Below are positions 1 to 13,100 of a stretch of DNA of 64,000 nucleotides, piece by piece. The position numbers and the translations under genes are program-made. This DNA comes from Bathymodiolus brooksi (lineage: Eukaryota; Mollusca; Bivalvia; Mytilida; Modiolidae). The notes beneath the pieces are model-generated. The model was given only the letters and a program-made list of their open reading frames with translations, ran no database searches and was not told the DNA's origin. The stretch spans positions 26,269,034-26,333,033 of the forward strand of contig OY804575.1 of assembly GCA_963680875.1 (NCBI GenBank), read 5' to 3'. Position 1 is the first letter of the stretch, and each line of letters begins with the position of its first letter.

Positions 1-1495
1 TTCCTAATAATGTTCTCTTTAACCATAGGAGATTTTGGCTAAGCTGTTTAGGCCCTTAATTTTCTTGTTCCCAAAGACTTTTGAATTATTTTGTGTATTC
101 CAGAAATGAGTAATGCACACTAAAATAATTATCTATATTTTTATAGTTTTTTTAATGGTAGGTTCAGCCCCCATCCCAGAAGAGCAGGGTTATACATTTT
201 TAGGTGTCACATTGAATTGTATAAACAATACTAGACTTGTGCACTTTAACATGTACCACTTTTTCTAATGCCTTTCAAATTCCATATAAAAATTCAGAAT
301 TATTATTTACATTATAGATATATAAAAAGAGTATATTCTAGACTGATCTGTACAATCTGATTAAAATCACATCTCTCTTGCTCCTCTTTACTGATGTGTG
401 ATTTCTTCACACCACGATATAGCAGAAATACTGCTAAAGTTGGCGTTAAACACCAATCAATCAATACTGATATGTGATGGCGTGGGAGATCTGAAGAAAG
501 CCTATTATGGTTCGCATGCGAGTGACCCTATGTCATGAATAATATATGATATGGTGAATATGATTATGACCTGTTATCTGTATCACATGTGCTCTTGAAT
601 AGTCTGACAGAATAAATGGGATGGGTTTTAAATTAAACAGTGATTGTGTTGGGTACATAATATACCCATCTTTTAGTTATGCTTAATTTTTGAAGACCTT
701 TAGCTGGCTTCTTGCAAATTAACCAAGAATATTACTATGTTATACACACATGTATTTGTCCAGTATATTTTAAATTGAATTTTTGATCTTGTTTTATTGT
801 ATATTCACTTATAAACTAACTTTTATTATCTAACCTGGACTAAAAAAGAACATGTGAGGTATTGTCACCAACCTCTAGCCCTATTGGAACAAAACTTGGT
901 AGAAATGTTATGGTTTATATAATTTTCATTTCATTCATAAATTCAACATGACTCCTAGGACCAATTATGCACTCTGATTGGCTGAAATTTCAAAAAATAA
1001 TCTTCTTCTCTGACAGCACAAGCGGGATGGATATGTTACTTAGTAGGAATGTACCTTATACTGTATTAAAAGTCCAAGATGGCCACTACAGCAGGACAAA
1101 GATTTAATATAGGACCATATTGAAAAATAAATACAATTTTTCAGAAATTGGAAATTTGATGAAACCCAAATTGTGCATGAGTAATCATTGGATGGTCCCT
1201 TACATTTGTTTTTGTCTCAATCAGAAATTGAAGATGGCCTCTGTCACAGGACAAATTTAATATATAATCCTATCACACAAATTGTTTTGATAATTTACTC
1301 TAAAAACCCAAGTTGTCAGGAATATTCTTTGGAACATCCTTTCTATAGAGTTACATGTATATAGGAAAATACATTCATTTTCATTAAAAAAAAATATATC
1401 TTAAAAGCCATACATCGTACGGTTAAAACAGTATGATGAAAAATGTTGGAAATCTTGAATCATTTATAACCAGGTAAGCCTATGGTTAAACTTTT
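1..1495. other. Non-coding, probably intron of the 1.5 kb gene
   Basis: No exon is recognisable here. Positions about 409-458 hold a short relic of the SINE-A 3' tail (CCACGATATAG..., ending in a GGCGTTAAACACCAA-like string). Positions about 860-1290 carry two diverged copies of a dispersed repeat built around 'aagatggcc' and 'aggacaaa', related to the block at 17.3-18.5 kb. The rest is AT-rich DNA without a signal I can name. It is probably the last intron of the plus-strand gene whose final exon begins at 1511. Confidence 0.5.
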
Positions 1496-1510
1496 ATGTT
1501 TACATTTCAG

Positions 1511-1786
1511 GAAAAGAAAGCTGTGGACAAAATTAAAAAAGTAAAAGCCAAAGAGAAAAACATTTTATTACAAAATATACAAAATCTTGAGGATGCAGAA
1601 TCAGAAGACGAAGAATTAAGCAAACTTCCCTTATCTCCTGATGGAAAATACTTGGTGCTGACGGCTACTGAAGAAGAGGATGAGATGGACGATGACTCAA
1701 ACTACGTAGATACAACCATTTCTCAGAAAGTGCAAGAACTTAATGTAGCACAGGAAGAAGATGATATAGATGACTCTGAAGCTTAA
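1511..1786 (+). CDS. Last coding exon of an unrecognised acidic protein
   Basis: A pyrimidine-rich acceptor (tttacatttcag) ends at 1510. The reading frame then stays open for 91 codons to a TAA at 1784-1786. The encoded C-terminus begins with a lysine-rich, coiled-coil-like stretch (EKKAVDKIKKVKAKEKN), has a middle segment LPLSPDGKYLVLTATEEEDE, and ends in an acidic tail (QEEDDIDDSEA). A mixed basic-then-acidic end of this kind is common in nuclear or nucleolar proteins, but I do not recognise the family and assign no function. Upstream exons are outside the window. An in-frame ATG at 1496 lies inside the acceptor tract and is probably not a start. The gene converges tail-to-tail with the membrane-protein gene at 6.8-15.7 kb. 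Confidence 0.72.
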   Translation, partial: EKKAVDKIKKVKAKEKNILLQNIQNLEDAESEDEELSKLPLSPDGKYLVLTATEEEDEMDDDSNYVDTTISQKVQELNVAQEEDDIDDSEA

Positions 1787-2830
1787 ACTATTACACATCT
1801 TATATTGTTATACAGATGTTTCATTTCAATGAAGGGGGATATGTGCTTTAGTATGCTTGGTGGCAGGCAAACTTTTAATATTTAGTAAATGATATCTATT
1901 GAAAAAAATTATAAAAATGTGTAAAATTAGAATTATCTTATTGAATTATGAGAAATTATAAATTATGAAGCAAATATAGTGAAGTAAATCTTGGAGGTGT
2001 TAAATGTTAGTGCTGGTTGAGATATGTTCCTTTGTAGTCTTGTTAGAAGGCATTATATACATATTTTCCCAGCTAGAAATTACCAGTTGAGATATGTTCC
2101 CTTGTTAGAAGGCATTCTATATATATCCAATAAGAATCTGTTTAGCATTTATGCTTTTTCATATCTCATCCCAGTACTTACTCATGAAAGTAGGTATTTA
2201 GTATTATCTTTTTGTAAATTAGCCCCCTCCGGTTAAGTTTAATTAGGGACAGAATATTTAACATGTAAAGGGGGTGTGTCTTCCTCCTGAGCCAGATTTT
2301 TTTATGTGAAGCAGATCAGATTATTTATTTATTGCATCTTTCAGGTTAGTTAAATTATTTTTTTTAAATGGCCAAATATTTTGTTCAGGGAAAAAAAAAC
2401 CAAAATCCCCCTAGTACCCCTCTAATAGTTAAGTTGTTGTTCTCTTAGTTTATATAGGTCTGTCATCAATCAAATATCTTGTACAAGAACTCATGGTTAT
2501 AGAAATATTTCATCACAAGGTGTATGTCTGATTTTGACAGAATGCATTGGGGTTTTTTTTGTTTGTTTTTTTTTACTTAATTGTTAAATTGTATATTTCA
2601 GTTTTGTTTGTCACAAAGAATTTTTGCCATTTGATTTGTTTGTTTTGACTGAATATGCTTTGTTTGTTTATTTATTTTCTACATGTTTTCCTTAGAATGT
2701 GTAACATTCTTGTACATATTATATGGACATATAACATACTGGCATAAATACAAGACTACTTGTGAACCAACCACAAATTTTATCATACTGTAAACATTTA
2801 TCTGTAAATACATACTTGTACAGTATATAC

Positions 2831-2996
2831 TGTCTAAGCTGAACCCTTAATAAACCAGAATCCTGTGTAAACCAAACTACAAATAAATGCACAATCTAGA
2901 AATTTTTTGTTAATTTAACCTGTATAAAATGAACACCTGTTGATTCCAAACACAAACTTTTGTGTCAATGAGGTTGTTTAGACAGGTTTCACAGTT
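2831..2996. mobile_element. Degenerate MITE-like copy, 'CCTGTCTAAAC' family
   Basis: The sequence runs from a decayed left end (ctgtctaagctgaaccc) through 'ttgttaatttaacctgtata' to 'agacaggtttcacag'. Order and spacing match the better-preserved copies at 10645 and 60784. The left terminus has lost its CAGTGAAA start, so this is an old copy. Confidence 0.55.
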
Positions 2997-3423
2997 TTAT
3001 TGTTTATTCTTTGCTCCTTTTCCTGAACCGCCACGATATAACTGAAATATTGTTAAAAGTGGTGTTAAACACCAATAATACTAATCCCAATCCTTTTCCT
3101 GATGGATTATTTTGTATAAAAGGTTGTAAACTGAAATATAGGGCTGATGGCACCTAATTTTAAAAATGGTGGTTGTGTTCATCTAAGTTTCTTTAATCAT
3201 GATTCTTTACCAAACTACCAGTGTATCCTATTCCAGACTTTTCTTTACAATATAGCCCCTTGTTACGTTTAATCATTTATAAATTAAACCCATTTACTGC
3301 GTTATGTTTCTAGCTTTGTGAGTGATATACACGTATTTTGTAAATATAAAAAGAATTTGGAAACATTTTTTTATATCCATGAAGAGATGAGACAACAAAA
3401 GTCAAAAAGGGACTAATTAAATA

Positions 3424-3581
3424 CAGTCAAACCTGTATTAAGAGGTCACCTTTGGGACAAAGAAAAGGTGTCCTTATAAGACAGAAGACCTCTTAAAAGA
3501 GGTTCAATTCATATGAAATCTATGACAGGACAAGAAAAAGTAACCTTTAAATACAGGTGACCACATGGGAAGGTTTGACTG
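3424..3581. mobile_element. MITE-like element with inverted ends, 'AAGAGGTCACC' variant
   Basis: It begins CAGTCAAACCTG after a TA and ends in AGGTTTGACTG, so the termini are inverted repeats. The interior (ttaagaggtcacc ... cctcttaaaagaggttcaattc) is shared with the copy at 31282-31467. The right flank is AA rather than TA, presumably by mutation. Confidence 0.65.
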
Positions 3582-5639
3582 AAATATCATGTCATTTTAG
3601 TTTTAAAGATAAAACAGACCATTGTTGGTATGAAGCTGTTGATATTCAGGAAAACCATAGGATGACCAATTACCAGTGGTTAATCCGTCATAAAGCTTAT
3701 CAAATAAAATACTGTTTTAAAAATATGATCTCCATGTCAGACTCCTAATAATAACCATCGTAGCAATGATGATCGACTACATACTTCTTTTGCATGGTGT
3801 AAATAATATTTTTCTCTAATAAATAATATTTTCCAGAGTTGTATCCCTTGTTTTGAACCCCCCTTAATTTTGTTGTCAAATATTGCCAATTCATTAGTCT
3901 TAGATATGAAAACATAATGTTTTGTGATAATCAGTCTCAGCAAAATAGACTAAGTAAATGAATATTTGTGTGTACATTGTATTAGCAATTCATAAATGAA
4001 TATTTGTGTGAACATTGTACATTTGTATTTATAGCAATTCATAAATTAATATTCATGATAAAATTGTGTGCTCTAGTCATTGTACATGTAGTATTTATTT
4101 TCTACCTAGTAGATAGCAGTTAAAAGAAACATTTAAATTTGTTTACACAAACACTTTTCATGAGATATACCTATACAGTAAAAAAAAATTCATTGTTACC
4201 CAGTTAAAATAAATCAACATTAAAATCTTGAATCTTTGAATGCCATGCATGCATCAAATCTATAGGATAGAACAAATTATTACAGTATAGAAATAGTTTT
4301 CAAATACTGGTCCTCATCATCATTTCATTGAAAATTAACTTGTTATGATATATAGCTGAATAATTGCTGAGTTGGCATTAAACAACAATCACTCGCTCAA
4401 ATACTGGTAAGTAAGTATCTTAGGGGCTGTTTTCAAACCAGGTGAGTGATACAGGCTCTTGAGAGCCCTGATTTATTTTTATGGTGTTTGGTTTAGGCAA
4501 ATTTCATTGTATCCTCTCTTTTTTTGTGTGCAATGTTTTAATTTATTACTACCAATAATACATTTTTCTTTATATAAAAGATGTTAGGAAATATAAAGAT
4601 GAATCTCATGATGCTGTGTACTAACATTTATATAGTATATCAGCTTACGTATAATAGCAAGAAACAACAAAAAATGCAAAATAAATTTGCTGCTGTGATT
4701 CTGTGTATTATAGAATTACAGATCAAACTTTTTAAAGAACATATAGGTTATAATAAAATACTCATTTTGAAATCATGTTACAAGTTTGAAATTAGACCTT
4801 TTAATTTAAACAATAAGAATTTGTTTTGAATATTTCAATGCTATGAGAACATTTATGATTTTATTTAAGCCATAAATGAAGTTTTAATGGGTTTTTTCAG
4901 AGTGATAAAGTTTCAATAAATCAGTTATAGTTCATCTGCACTTGTTTTGAGATGCTGAATACTACACAATTACTTATGTCATTACAGTAAAGAAAAAACT
5001 GCTTGATTTGACAAAAAAATATTTGTTAATTTGAATCATTGTAATTTTCAGAAGTGGTGGGTTTTTTTTGAATATTTTGTGTAAAAAATGTTTTTTGTGT
5101 ATTCCTGATTTATATTTAATGTATTATGGTTATGCCCATTATTGTAAACATTATTTATTCACCAGAAACAAATATTGATTATAATTTAATACTGTGATAT
5201 GTATAGACAAACTGTAAATGGATTCACTTGCTAGAGAAGTCAAAGGTGTGTGTTTTATTAAATAAGTTTGTAATAAACTTGTACAAAAATTTATTGTTTT
5301 TATTTCATTTATAAATCACATATTAGGGCAGCTGACATTATGTCAACAAAGATCATATTTTAGTACGATTTTATGCCATCACAACAAAATTGGTATGGAA
5401 TTGTGTCTGTGCTTATACTGTTCCTGGTTTTTTTCTGTCGCTCAACATGAATCGGGTACCAGAAAAATGATATCTTGGTCAGTGACCATATATAACAAAA
5501 CTTTATCCAGTCAATGCAGTTTGACTGCTCAAATAGAACCAGTACAGGATAAATATCTTTTTGGAATATTGAATCAAAGATCTGTTCAGTCCTCTTCTAA
5601 AATAATGTGTACTGCATATTTCTTCTTTTGGTGTAACCA

Positions 5640-6085
5640 CATCAGTAGTGTAATGGTTAGCATGCTCACCTCCAGTGTGATAGATTGTGGGTTCAAGCCA
5701 AGTCATACAACTTAAAAAGAACCGCATTGGTGGCATAATGGTTAACGTTCTTGCCTTGAATGCAGTAGATCGTGAGTTCAAGTCCCGGTCAGGTCAAATC
5801 AAAGACTATAAAATATTGGTATTTATTGCTTCTCTGCTAAGGATGAAGCTCTAAGGAATAAGAGCAAAGACTGGTTGGCTCAAAATCAGAATGTGTCCGA
5901 GTGGAGCAACCCGTCGGCCCACACTTGTTTCAGTGAGCTAGCACTATAAAAATCCAATTCAATGTGTTGATCTAGTACAAAGTGGATATCATCATCATCT
6001 CATCAAAATGTAACTTGTTCTCATCCTGATATATCTGAAAAATTGCTCATTTGGCATTAAACAGCAATCACTCACTCACTCGCTC
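5640..6085 (+). mobile_element. SINE-B copy (tRNA-derived head, composite)
   Basis: Two tRNA-like heads stand in tandem: about 5645-5705 and about 5722-5800. The second has an A-box-like TGGCATAATGG and a B-box-like GAGTTCAAGTCC. A body follows with 'gtgtccgagtggagcaacc' and 'cagtgagctagcactataaa', then a 3' tail ending in repeated 'cactcactcactcgctc'. Other copies are on the minus strand near 60.1-60.35 kb and 61.8-62.65 kb. These are retroposon heads, not functional tRNA genes: no complete cloverleaf is evident. Confidence 0.7.
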
Positions 6086-6814
6086 TTTTAGTGTAATAAT
6101 CTATAACAATTAGGCTTAAATGTTTTGCTAACTTAAAAAAATTAGGATAAGTTGTTCTCTAAATTTACATATATGTACTGTCTTTTGTAATGTACAACTT
6201 AAAAAAATTATTTTCTAGTAGTTTACTTCATGCTGATGTACAAATTAATTTCTCACTAAAAAGGTAAGCCAGTTCCTATTTTTAAGGGCGGAAGATATTT
6301 GTGTCTTTATTTATGTTAGTTACTAACAAGGGAGAGCACTCTATTATTTACTCAAAGTAAACAAACATTGATACGGTAGAAAGGGGTCAGATAAAGAGTC
6401 AAACATCGTGAAAGTTGCAAGATCGTTAAATCTGAGACACCCTTGGGCAAGATTTATATCGTATCAGACTTGACAAGCCTCTTCAATTACAGGTGTCAAA
6501 GATTTTATGATCTTGCACCTCTCCTGGTGTTAGACCCTTTATATCTATAGACATCACAGCACAAACTATTTTGATATAATTTCTCAGATAATTTATCTGA
6601 AATGAGGCATATTAACTGGGTCCATACATATTATAGTCTGTATTGTAAAACCTTGTCACAAGACTGCCTTCAATCTTCTGCCTTAATTACACAATCGCAA
6701 CCAATACAGCAATGTTCTCAAGTTTTCTTGTTTATTTTCACTGTGTATGATACTACTTTAATGTGTTATGGCAGTGTGAGCACATTGTGTCGCGTGTAAA
6801 AACTGATAAAACAT
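6086..6814. other. 3' flank / likely 3' UTR of the PPxY membrane-protein gene
   Basis: No exon is seen. On the minus strand an AATAAA (complement of tttatt at 6731-6736) lies about 80 nt past the stop codon at 6815 and is the nearest candidate poly(A) signal. A second lies near 6305-6315. The remainder is AT-rich unique sequence. Confidence 0.4.
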
Positions 6815-7131
6815 TCATATCTCTTCTCTGTCAGACTGATTCTTCATTATTTCATTATATGAGGGTGGTGGATTAGTAAATGTATCATGTGTTAATGTAT
6901 CGTGTGTTAATGATGTTTCATCTGCTGGCTGATGGTTGGATATATATGTGTGTGTTATGGCATGGTCATAGTCCGGAGGCTCTGCCGAATATGTATTATC
7001 ATCTGGAAGATCATTCCTAACTCTTTCTGGTATGGTTTGTTGTGGAATAAATACATGTATATCACCATCTGGAAAGTCATCCCTTCTTCTTTCTGATCTG
7101 TTTGGTCTTGTATCTCTCTCTCTTTCTCTAG
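6815..7131 (-). CDS. Exon 5 (tail exon) of the PPxY membrane protein
   Basis: The acceptor reads ttttatttcag just before 7131. The exon completes a split ACT codon and encodes residues 198-301 and the stop. It starts with an Arg/Glu run (RERERD) and carries both PPxY motifs, plus a small internal repeat ([11 protein letters not shown]). Confidence 0.75.
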
Positions 7132-10100
7132 CTGAAATAAAAAAAATTGCATTCAATATTATTGGCATAGATTGTGAATAATATCAAATTATACAGAAAA
7201 GTGCAAGAATATTTTTTTCCTGATAATACATTAAAAAAAAGTTTTTAGATTTGATTTTAATTGTATTCACTACTTTGTTTCTTTCTTATGTAGACTTTTT
7301 ATCTTTTTATCTGGAGTTGATTGCAAAGTCTATAAACGCTGACAAATCTTTGTAGCCACAGGTATTTATTGTATATCTTTAGGTAGATAAAAACCCATGT
7401 ACCAGACAATAGTGACCATGGCCATCCTTTTTTTCATAGATCAGGCTTCCATAATTATCTGATGTAATGTAGTAGTGGTATTTCTATCTCCATAAAAACG
7501 TCGGCTTGTGATGTATGAGCTCTATCTTGTTTGTCCGCAATGAACCATGTGTTGTTTGATTGTGCAGTGTTAAAAGCTACCTTTAAATTATACTCCTCTA
7601 ACTTCTAAATGTCCTACATTTAAAATAGATATACTCCTCTAACCTCTAAATATCCTATATTTAAAATATACACCTCTAACCTCTAAATGTCCTACATTTA
7701 AAATATACTCCTCTAACCTCTAAATGTCCTACATTTAAAATATACTCCTCTAACCTCTAAATGTCCTACATTTAAAATATACTCCTCTAACCTCTAAATG
7801 TCCTACATTTAAAATAGATATACTCCTCTAACCTCTAAATGTCCTACATTTAAAATATACTCCTCTAACCTCTAAATGTCCTACATTTAAAATATACTCC
7901 TCTAACCTCTAAATGTCCTACATTTAAAATAGATATACTCCTCTAACCTCTAAATGTCCTACATTTAAAATATACTCCTCTAACCTCTAAATGTCCTACA
8001 TTTAAAATATACTCCTCTAACCTCTAAATGTCCTACATTTAAAATATACTCTAACCTCTAAATGCCCTACATTTAAAATATACTCCTCTAACCTCTAAAT
8101 GTCCTATATTTAAAATATACCCCTCTAACCTCTAAATGTCCTACATTTAAAATATACTCCTCTAACCTCTAAATGTCCTACATTTAAAATAGATATACTC
8201 CTCTAACCTCTAAATGTCCTATATTTAAAATATACCCCTCTAACCTCTAAATGTCCTACATTTAAAATATACTCCTCTAACCTCTAAATGTCCTACATTT
8301 AAAATATACTCCTCTAACCTCTAAATGTCCTACATTTAAAATATACTCCTCTAACCTCTAAATGTCCTACATTTAAAATAGATATACTCCTCTAACCTCT
8401 AAATGTCCTACATTTAAAATATACTCCTCTAACCTCTAAATGTCCTACATTTAAAATATACTCCTCTAACCTCTAAATGTCCTACGTTTAAAATATACTC
8501 CTCTAACCTCTAAATGTCCTACATTTAAAATATACTCCACTAACCTCTAAATGTCCTACATTTAAAATATACTCCTCTAACCTCTAAATATCCTACATTT
8601 AAAATAGATATACTCCTCTAACCTCTAAATGTCCTACATTTAAAATATACTCCTCTAACCTCTAAATGTCCTACATTTAAAATAGATATACTCCTCTAAC
8701 CTCTAAATGTCCTACATTTAAAATATACTCCTCTAACCTCTAAATGTCCTACATTTAAAATATACTCCTCTAACCTCTAAATGTCCTACATTTAAAATAT
8801 ACTCTAACCTCTAAATGCCCTACATTTAAAATATACTCCTCTAACCTCTAAATGTCCTATATTTAAAATATACCCCTCTAACCTCTAAATGTCCTACATT
8901 TAAAATATACTCCTCTAACCTCTAAATGTCCTACATTTAAAATAGATATACTCCTCTAACCTCTAAATGTCCTATATTTAAAATATACCCCTCTAACCTC
9001 TAAATGTCCTACATTTAAAATATACTCCTCTAACCTCTAAATGTCCTACATTTAAAATATACTCCTCTAACCTCTAAATGTCCTACATTTAAAATATACT
9101 CCTCTAACCTCTAAATGTCCTACATTTAAAATAGATATACTCCTCTAACCTCTAAATGTCCTACATTTAAAATATACTCCTCTAACCTCTAAATGTCCTA
9201 CATTTAAAATATACTCCTCTAACCTCTAAATGTCCTACATTTAAAATATACTCCTCTAACCTCTAAATGTCCTACATTTAAAATATACTCCACTAACCTC
9301 TAAATGTCCTACATTTAAAATATACTCCTCTAACCTCTAAATATCCTACATTTAAAATAGATATACTCCTCTAACCTCTAAATGTCCTACATTTAAAATA
9401 TACTCCTCTAACCTCTAAATGTCCTATATTTAAAATATACCCCTCTAACCTCTAAATGTCCTACATTTAAAATATACTCCTCTAACCTCTAAATGTCCTA
9501 CATTTAAAATATACTCCTCTAACCTCTAAATGTCCTACGTTTAAAATATACTCCTCTAACCTCTAAATGTCCTACATTTAAAATAGATATACTCCTCTAA
9601 CCTCTAAATGTCCTACATTTAAAATATACTCCTCTAACCTCTAAATGTCCTACATTTAAAATATACTCCTCTAACCTCTAAATGTCCTACATTTAAAATA
9701 TACTCCACTAACCTCTAAATGTCCTACATTTAAAATAGATATACTCCTCTAACCTCTAAATGTCCTACTTTTAAAATATACCCCTCTAACCTCTAAATGT
9801 CCTACATTTAAAATATACTCCTCTAACCTCTAAATGTCCTACATTTAAAATATACTCCTCTAACCTCTAAATGTCCTACATTTAAAATATACCCCTCTAA
9901 CCTCTAAATGTCCTACATTTAAAATATACTCCTCTAACCTCTAAATGTCCTACATTTAAAATAAATATACTCCTCTAACCTCTAAATGTCCTTTGTAATT
10001 CATGTGGTTCCATACTATAGTTTTTTCCATACCATCTCTTTACACATATAATAACAACGATTACAATAATTATACCTAATACCACACCACCAACTATAAA

Positions 10101-13100
10101 ACCCACTATCATCGGAACAAAGTACTCATCTGTAAGAAAAGTAAAGCAATGTATTTCATGTTTTTCGTTCTTTTCTACAAACTTTGTTGGTCTAGCACAA
10201 AGTGGACCTCATCATCATCTCATTGAAATTAACTTGTTTTTGCCATGATAGCTGAAAAATTGCTGAGTTGACATTAAACAACAATCACTCACTCATTCAT
10301 TCTTCAAACTAGATTCTGAAATATTGGAAAAAATATTCATCTGTATTCAAAGTAACATAACTAATAATAAATTAAAACAACTAATGATAAAGGTTTTTTA
10401 CACAAAAACAAATGACTTTCAAAAATGGTATAATTAAACTGCTGAGGCAATATTTTCATATGGTAATAAGCAAGCATGCAATTGTTTTTTTTTAAGAATT
10501 CCCATTTAAAATGAAGGGGTGGGGGAGGAGTCGCATGTACAAACTTTTGTAATGGACAGACAGGACAAAAACAATATGTCTCTCCCAGACAGGGAAGACA
10601 TAATTACAATACTTGTCAAAGTTAGACAAAAGTAATTGATTGTACAGTGAAACCTGTCTACACCGAACCCTGACTAAACTGAAATCTATAATATATAAAC
10701 TGAACTTTAAATAAAGTCCTGATGTAGAAAATCTTTGTTAATTTAACCTGTATAAACCAAACACCTGTCTATTCTGAACACAATAGTTGGTCCTAAGGCA
10801 GGACAGGTTACACTGTATTTTTATCCCTTTATTAAAATACTACACAGAAAACTAATGATTGTCAACATGGTTTGGATGTTGGAACCTAGAAAGTGTACAA
10901 GTATCAATCCATTCTGTGAATAATATAAAAATGAAAATAAAAAGTTTTAAATACAACAAACAAGGAGGAAAATCATTTATCAAAAAGGAAAGAAAAAAAT
11001 GTTTCAAAAGAATATTGAATGGAATTTGCTTCATCACTTATGGGTGCCACTATTGGAGCGGGAACTGCTTGCACTTCTGGAGTACCTGAGTTCACCCATG
11101 GTTTTTAGTGGGGTTTGTGTTACTCATCTTTAGTTTTATGTGTATGTTTTGTAGATCATTGTTTGTCCTTTTGTACTTTTTCTTTTGGCCATTGTGTTGT
11201 CTGTTCTTCTTTGATATACAGATTTTGATTACCCCTTTGGTATCTTCAAACTCTTCTTATCAAATAAAACATTACAAGTTTCTGAATTAAGAAATTAAGA
11301 TTTGTCATAATAAGGATAAAAACAATAATAGTGGAACATTAGAATTATAATATAATGTTGTCACTATGACAGCAGCATGTGTCAGTGATGCAGTCAAAAG
11401 AGCAGAACCACACAGTTTGATAAAAATTAAAGTTTAGATGTGAAATTTACATTAATGAATAACTGACCAATGAAATAGTTTTAAAAAGTTGACAGTTTCC
11501 AAAACAAACTACTACTTTTTCATGCTTGATTGTAAATAGAGTTTGTTCTGTATTTGTGTCTATTTATAGACATTTTAAATGCATTGGATCTGTGTCAATC
11601 TGAATCTAAACACATTCACCACACATTCGCAATGTATCCCATTTCTAAGATTATGAATATGTATGGAGTACTGAATCCTTTATTTCGAGTCTGTTCCATA
11701 AAGGCATTACTATGATTAGGAGCCGGATGAAGACCATCAATTAAAGGGTTATTCATTTTCGCTACTACATTAAATTGGTATGAAATGCAGTAATCTTGCA
11801 TACCTGCACCAAATGGGCATAGTAAGAAAACTCTCAGCTATTATTAACCATATTTTTCATAATTACCGTCAGGTGGGACAGCTGTTACTTTCACTTTAAA
11901 GCTGTTAGTACTAGCTATAGGTTTGTTTGTCTGTGACTCGTACATGGTTGTTTCCTTCACCACTAGATAACCCTTCTCACCCTGGTCAGTACACCAACTA
12001 GACCCCATATCACTATTACAATGATACGACATTTCTGACGTCATGGCAAACTGAAAAGAAAATAGTATAATTTGTTTCTTACTTTTTGTTGCAAGACTTC
12101 AATATATAAAACGTTTTTTATTTAGTTTGAATTGAGCTGGGTCATTCGTGAAACAACCGTCGTGGTCGTGATCGTATGGTAGTTGGATTTACAACTACAT
12201 ATGCAATCGGTACCTATCACCACTAAAGTTGTGAGTTCGAATCCTGCTTATGGTGACGTGTACTCGATACAACATTATATATATGTGATTGTGATAAAGT
12301 GTGTCAGTGACTTGGGACAGGTATGGGGTTTTCTCTGGGTACTCCGGTTTCCTCCACCAGTAAAACTGACTACCACGATATAACTAAAAGATTGTTGAAA
12401 GTGGCATTAAACACCATACCCCTAACCATTCTTGACAACTAAAACAAAATGATTTAACTTTGCTGAATTAACAAATATAACGAATTTATTTAAGACACAT
12501 AAATCAAAATAACCGAACGGACATGTTCTATAGGGCAAGCTACTGTAATTAATAAACCGGAAGCAAAAACGTCATGGAGGTTGGCACCACGTTAATAAAT
12601 TTACCGGATTTTCACGCATTCAGATACTCAAAAAATTATCTTAACAGATTTGAAACGATACACTAAAAATCATGTCATCACGCTTCCGAAAAACGCACGT
12701 TCACGTATCGCGCTTAGACTCTTTGCAGACCTATTTTAATATTACATTTGTGCTATCGATGTGAATTTTCAGTATGAATACGTCAGCATCTTCTAATTGT
12801 ACTTGTTTCATAAGATTTCACGCGCTTATTGTTTCCGGGAGATGCCCCTCAATTAGGCGGGAAATGATTTAGTTTTCTTGTTTTGACTGTTTTCTCAGTA
12901 TTAACTTTGACTGTTTTCTCAGTATTAACTTTGACTGTTTTCTCAGTATTAACTTTGACTGTTTTCTCAGTATTAACTTTGACTGTAGTGACTTCAACTC
13001 GCAATAGTGGAGGTTTGCACGTACTCCTGAAAACCATAACTTACATTAAAAAAGAACTGGTTCGACTGATATTGCAGTGTCTTCCCATTCTCACAATAAT

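Larger units (their letters stand above)
1787..5300 (+). other. Downstream region / possible long 3' UTR with candidate poly(A) signals
   Basis: AT-rich sequence follows the stop codon at 1786. AATAAA hexamers occur at 2849, 2882, 4915 and 5272; the last is followed by a T-rich tract and could be a distal cleavage signal. Which one is used cannot be told from sequence. The interval also holds MITE-like copies (2831-2996, 3424-3581), a SINE-A tail fragment (about 3030-3082) and a SINE-B-type tail (about 4310-4400). No further coding signal was seen. Confidence 0.4.

Noticed and set aside
1475..1510. CAG|GTAAGC followed about 36 nt later by the real acceptor, suggesting an ultra-short intron
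   Set aside because: The upstream sequence in the required phase has a stop codon only five codons back, so it cannot be a coding exon. It is probably a decoy donor.
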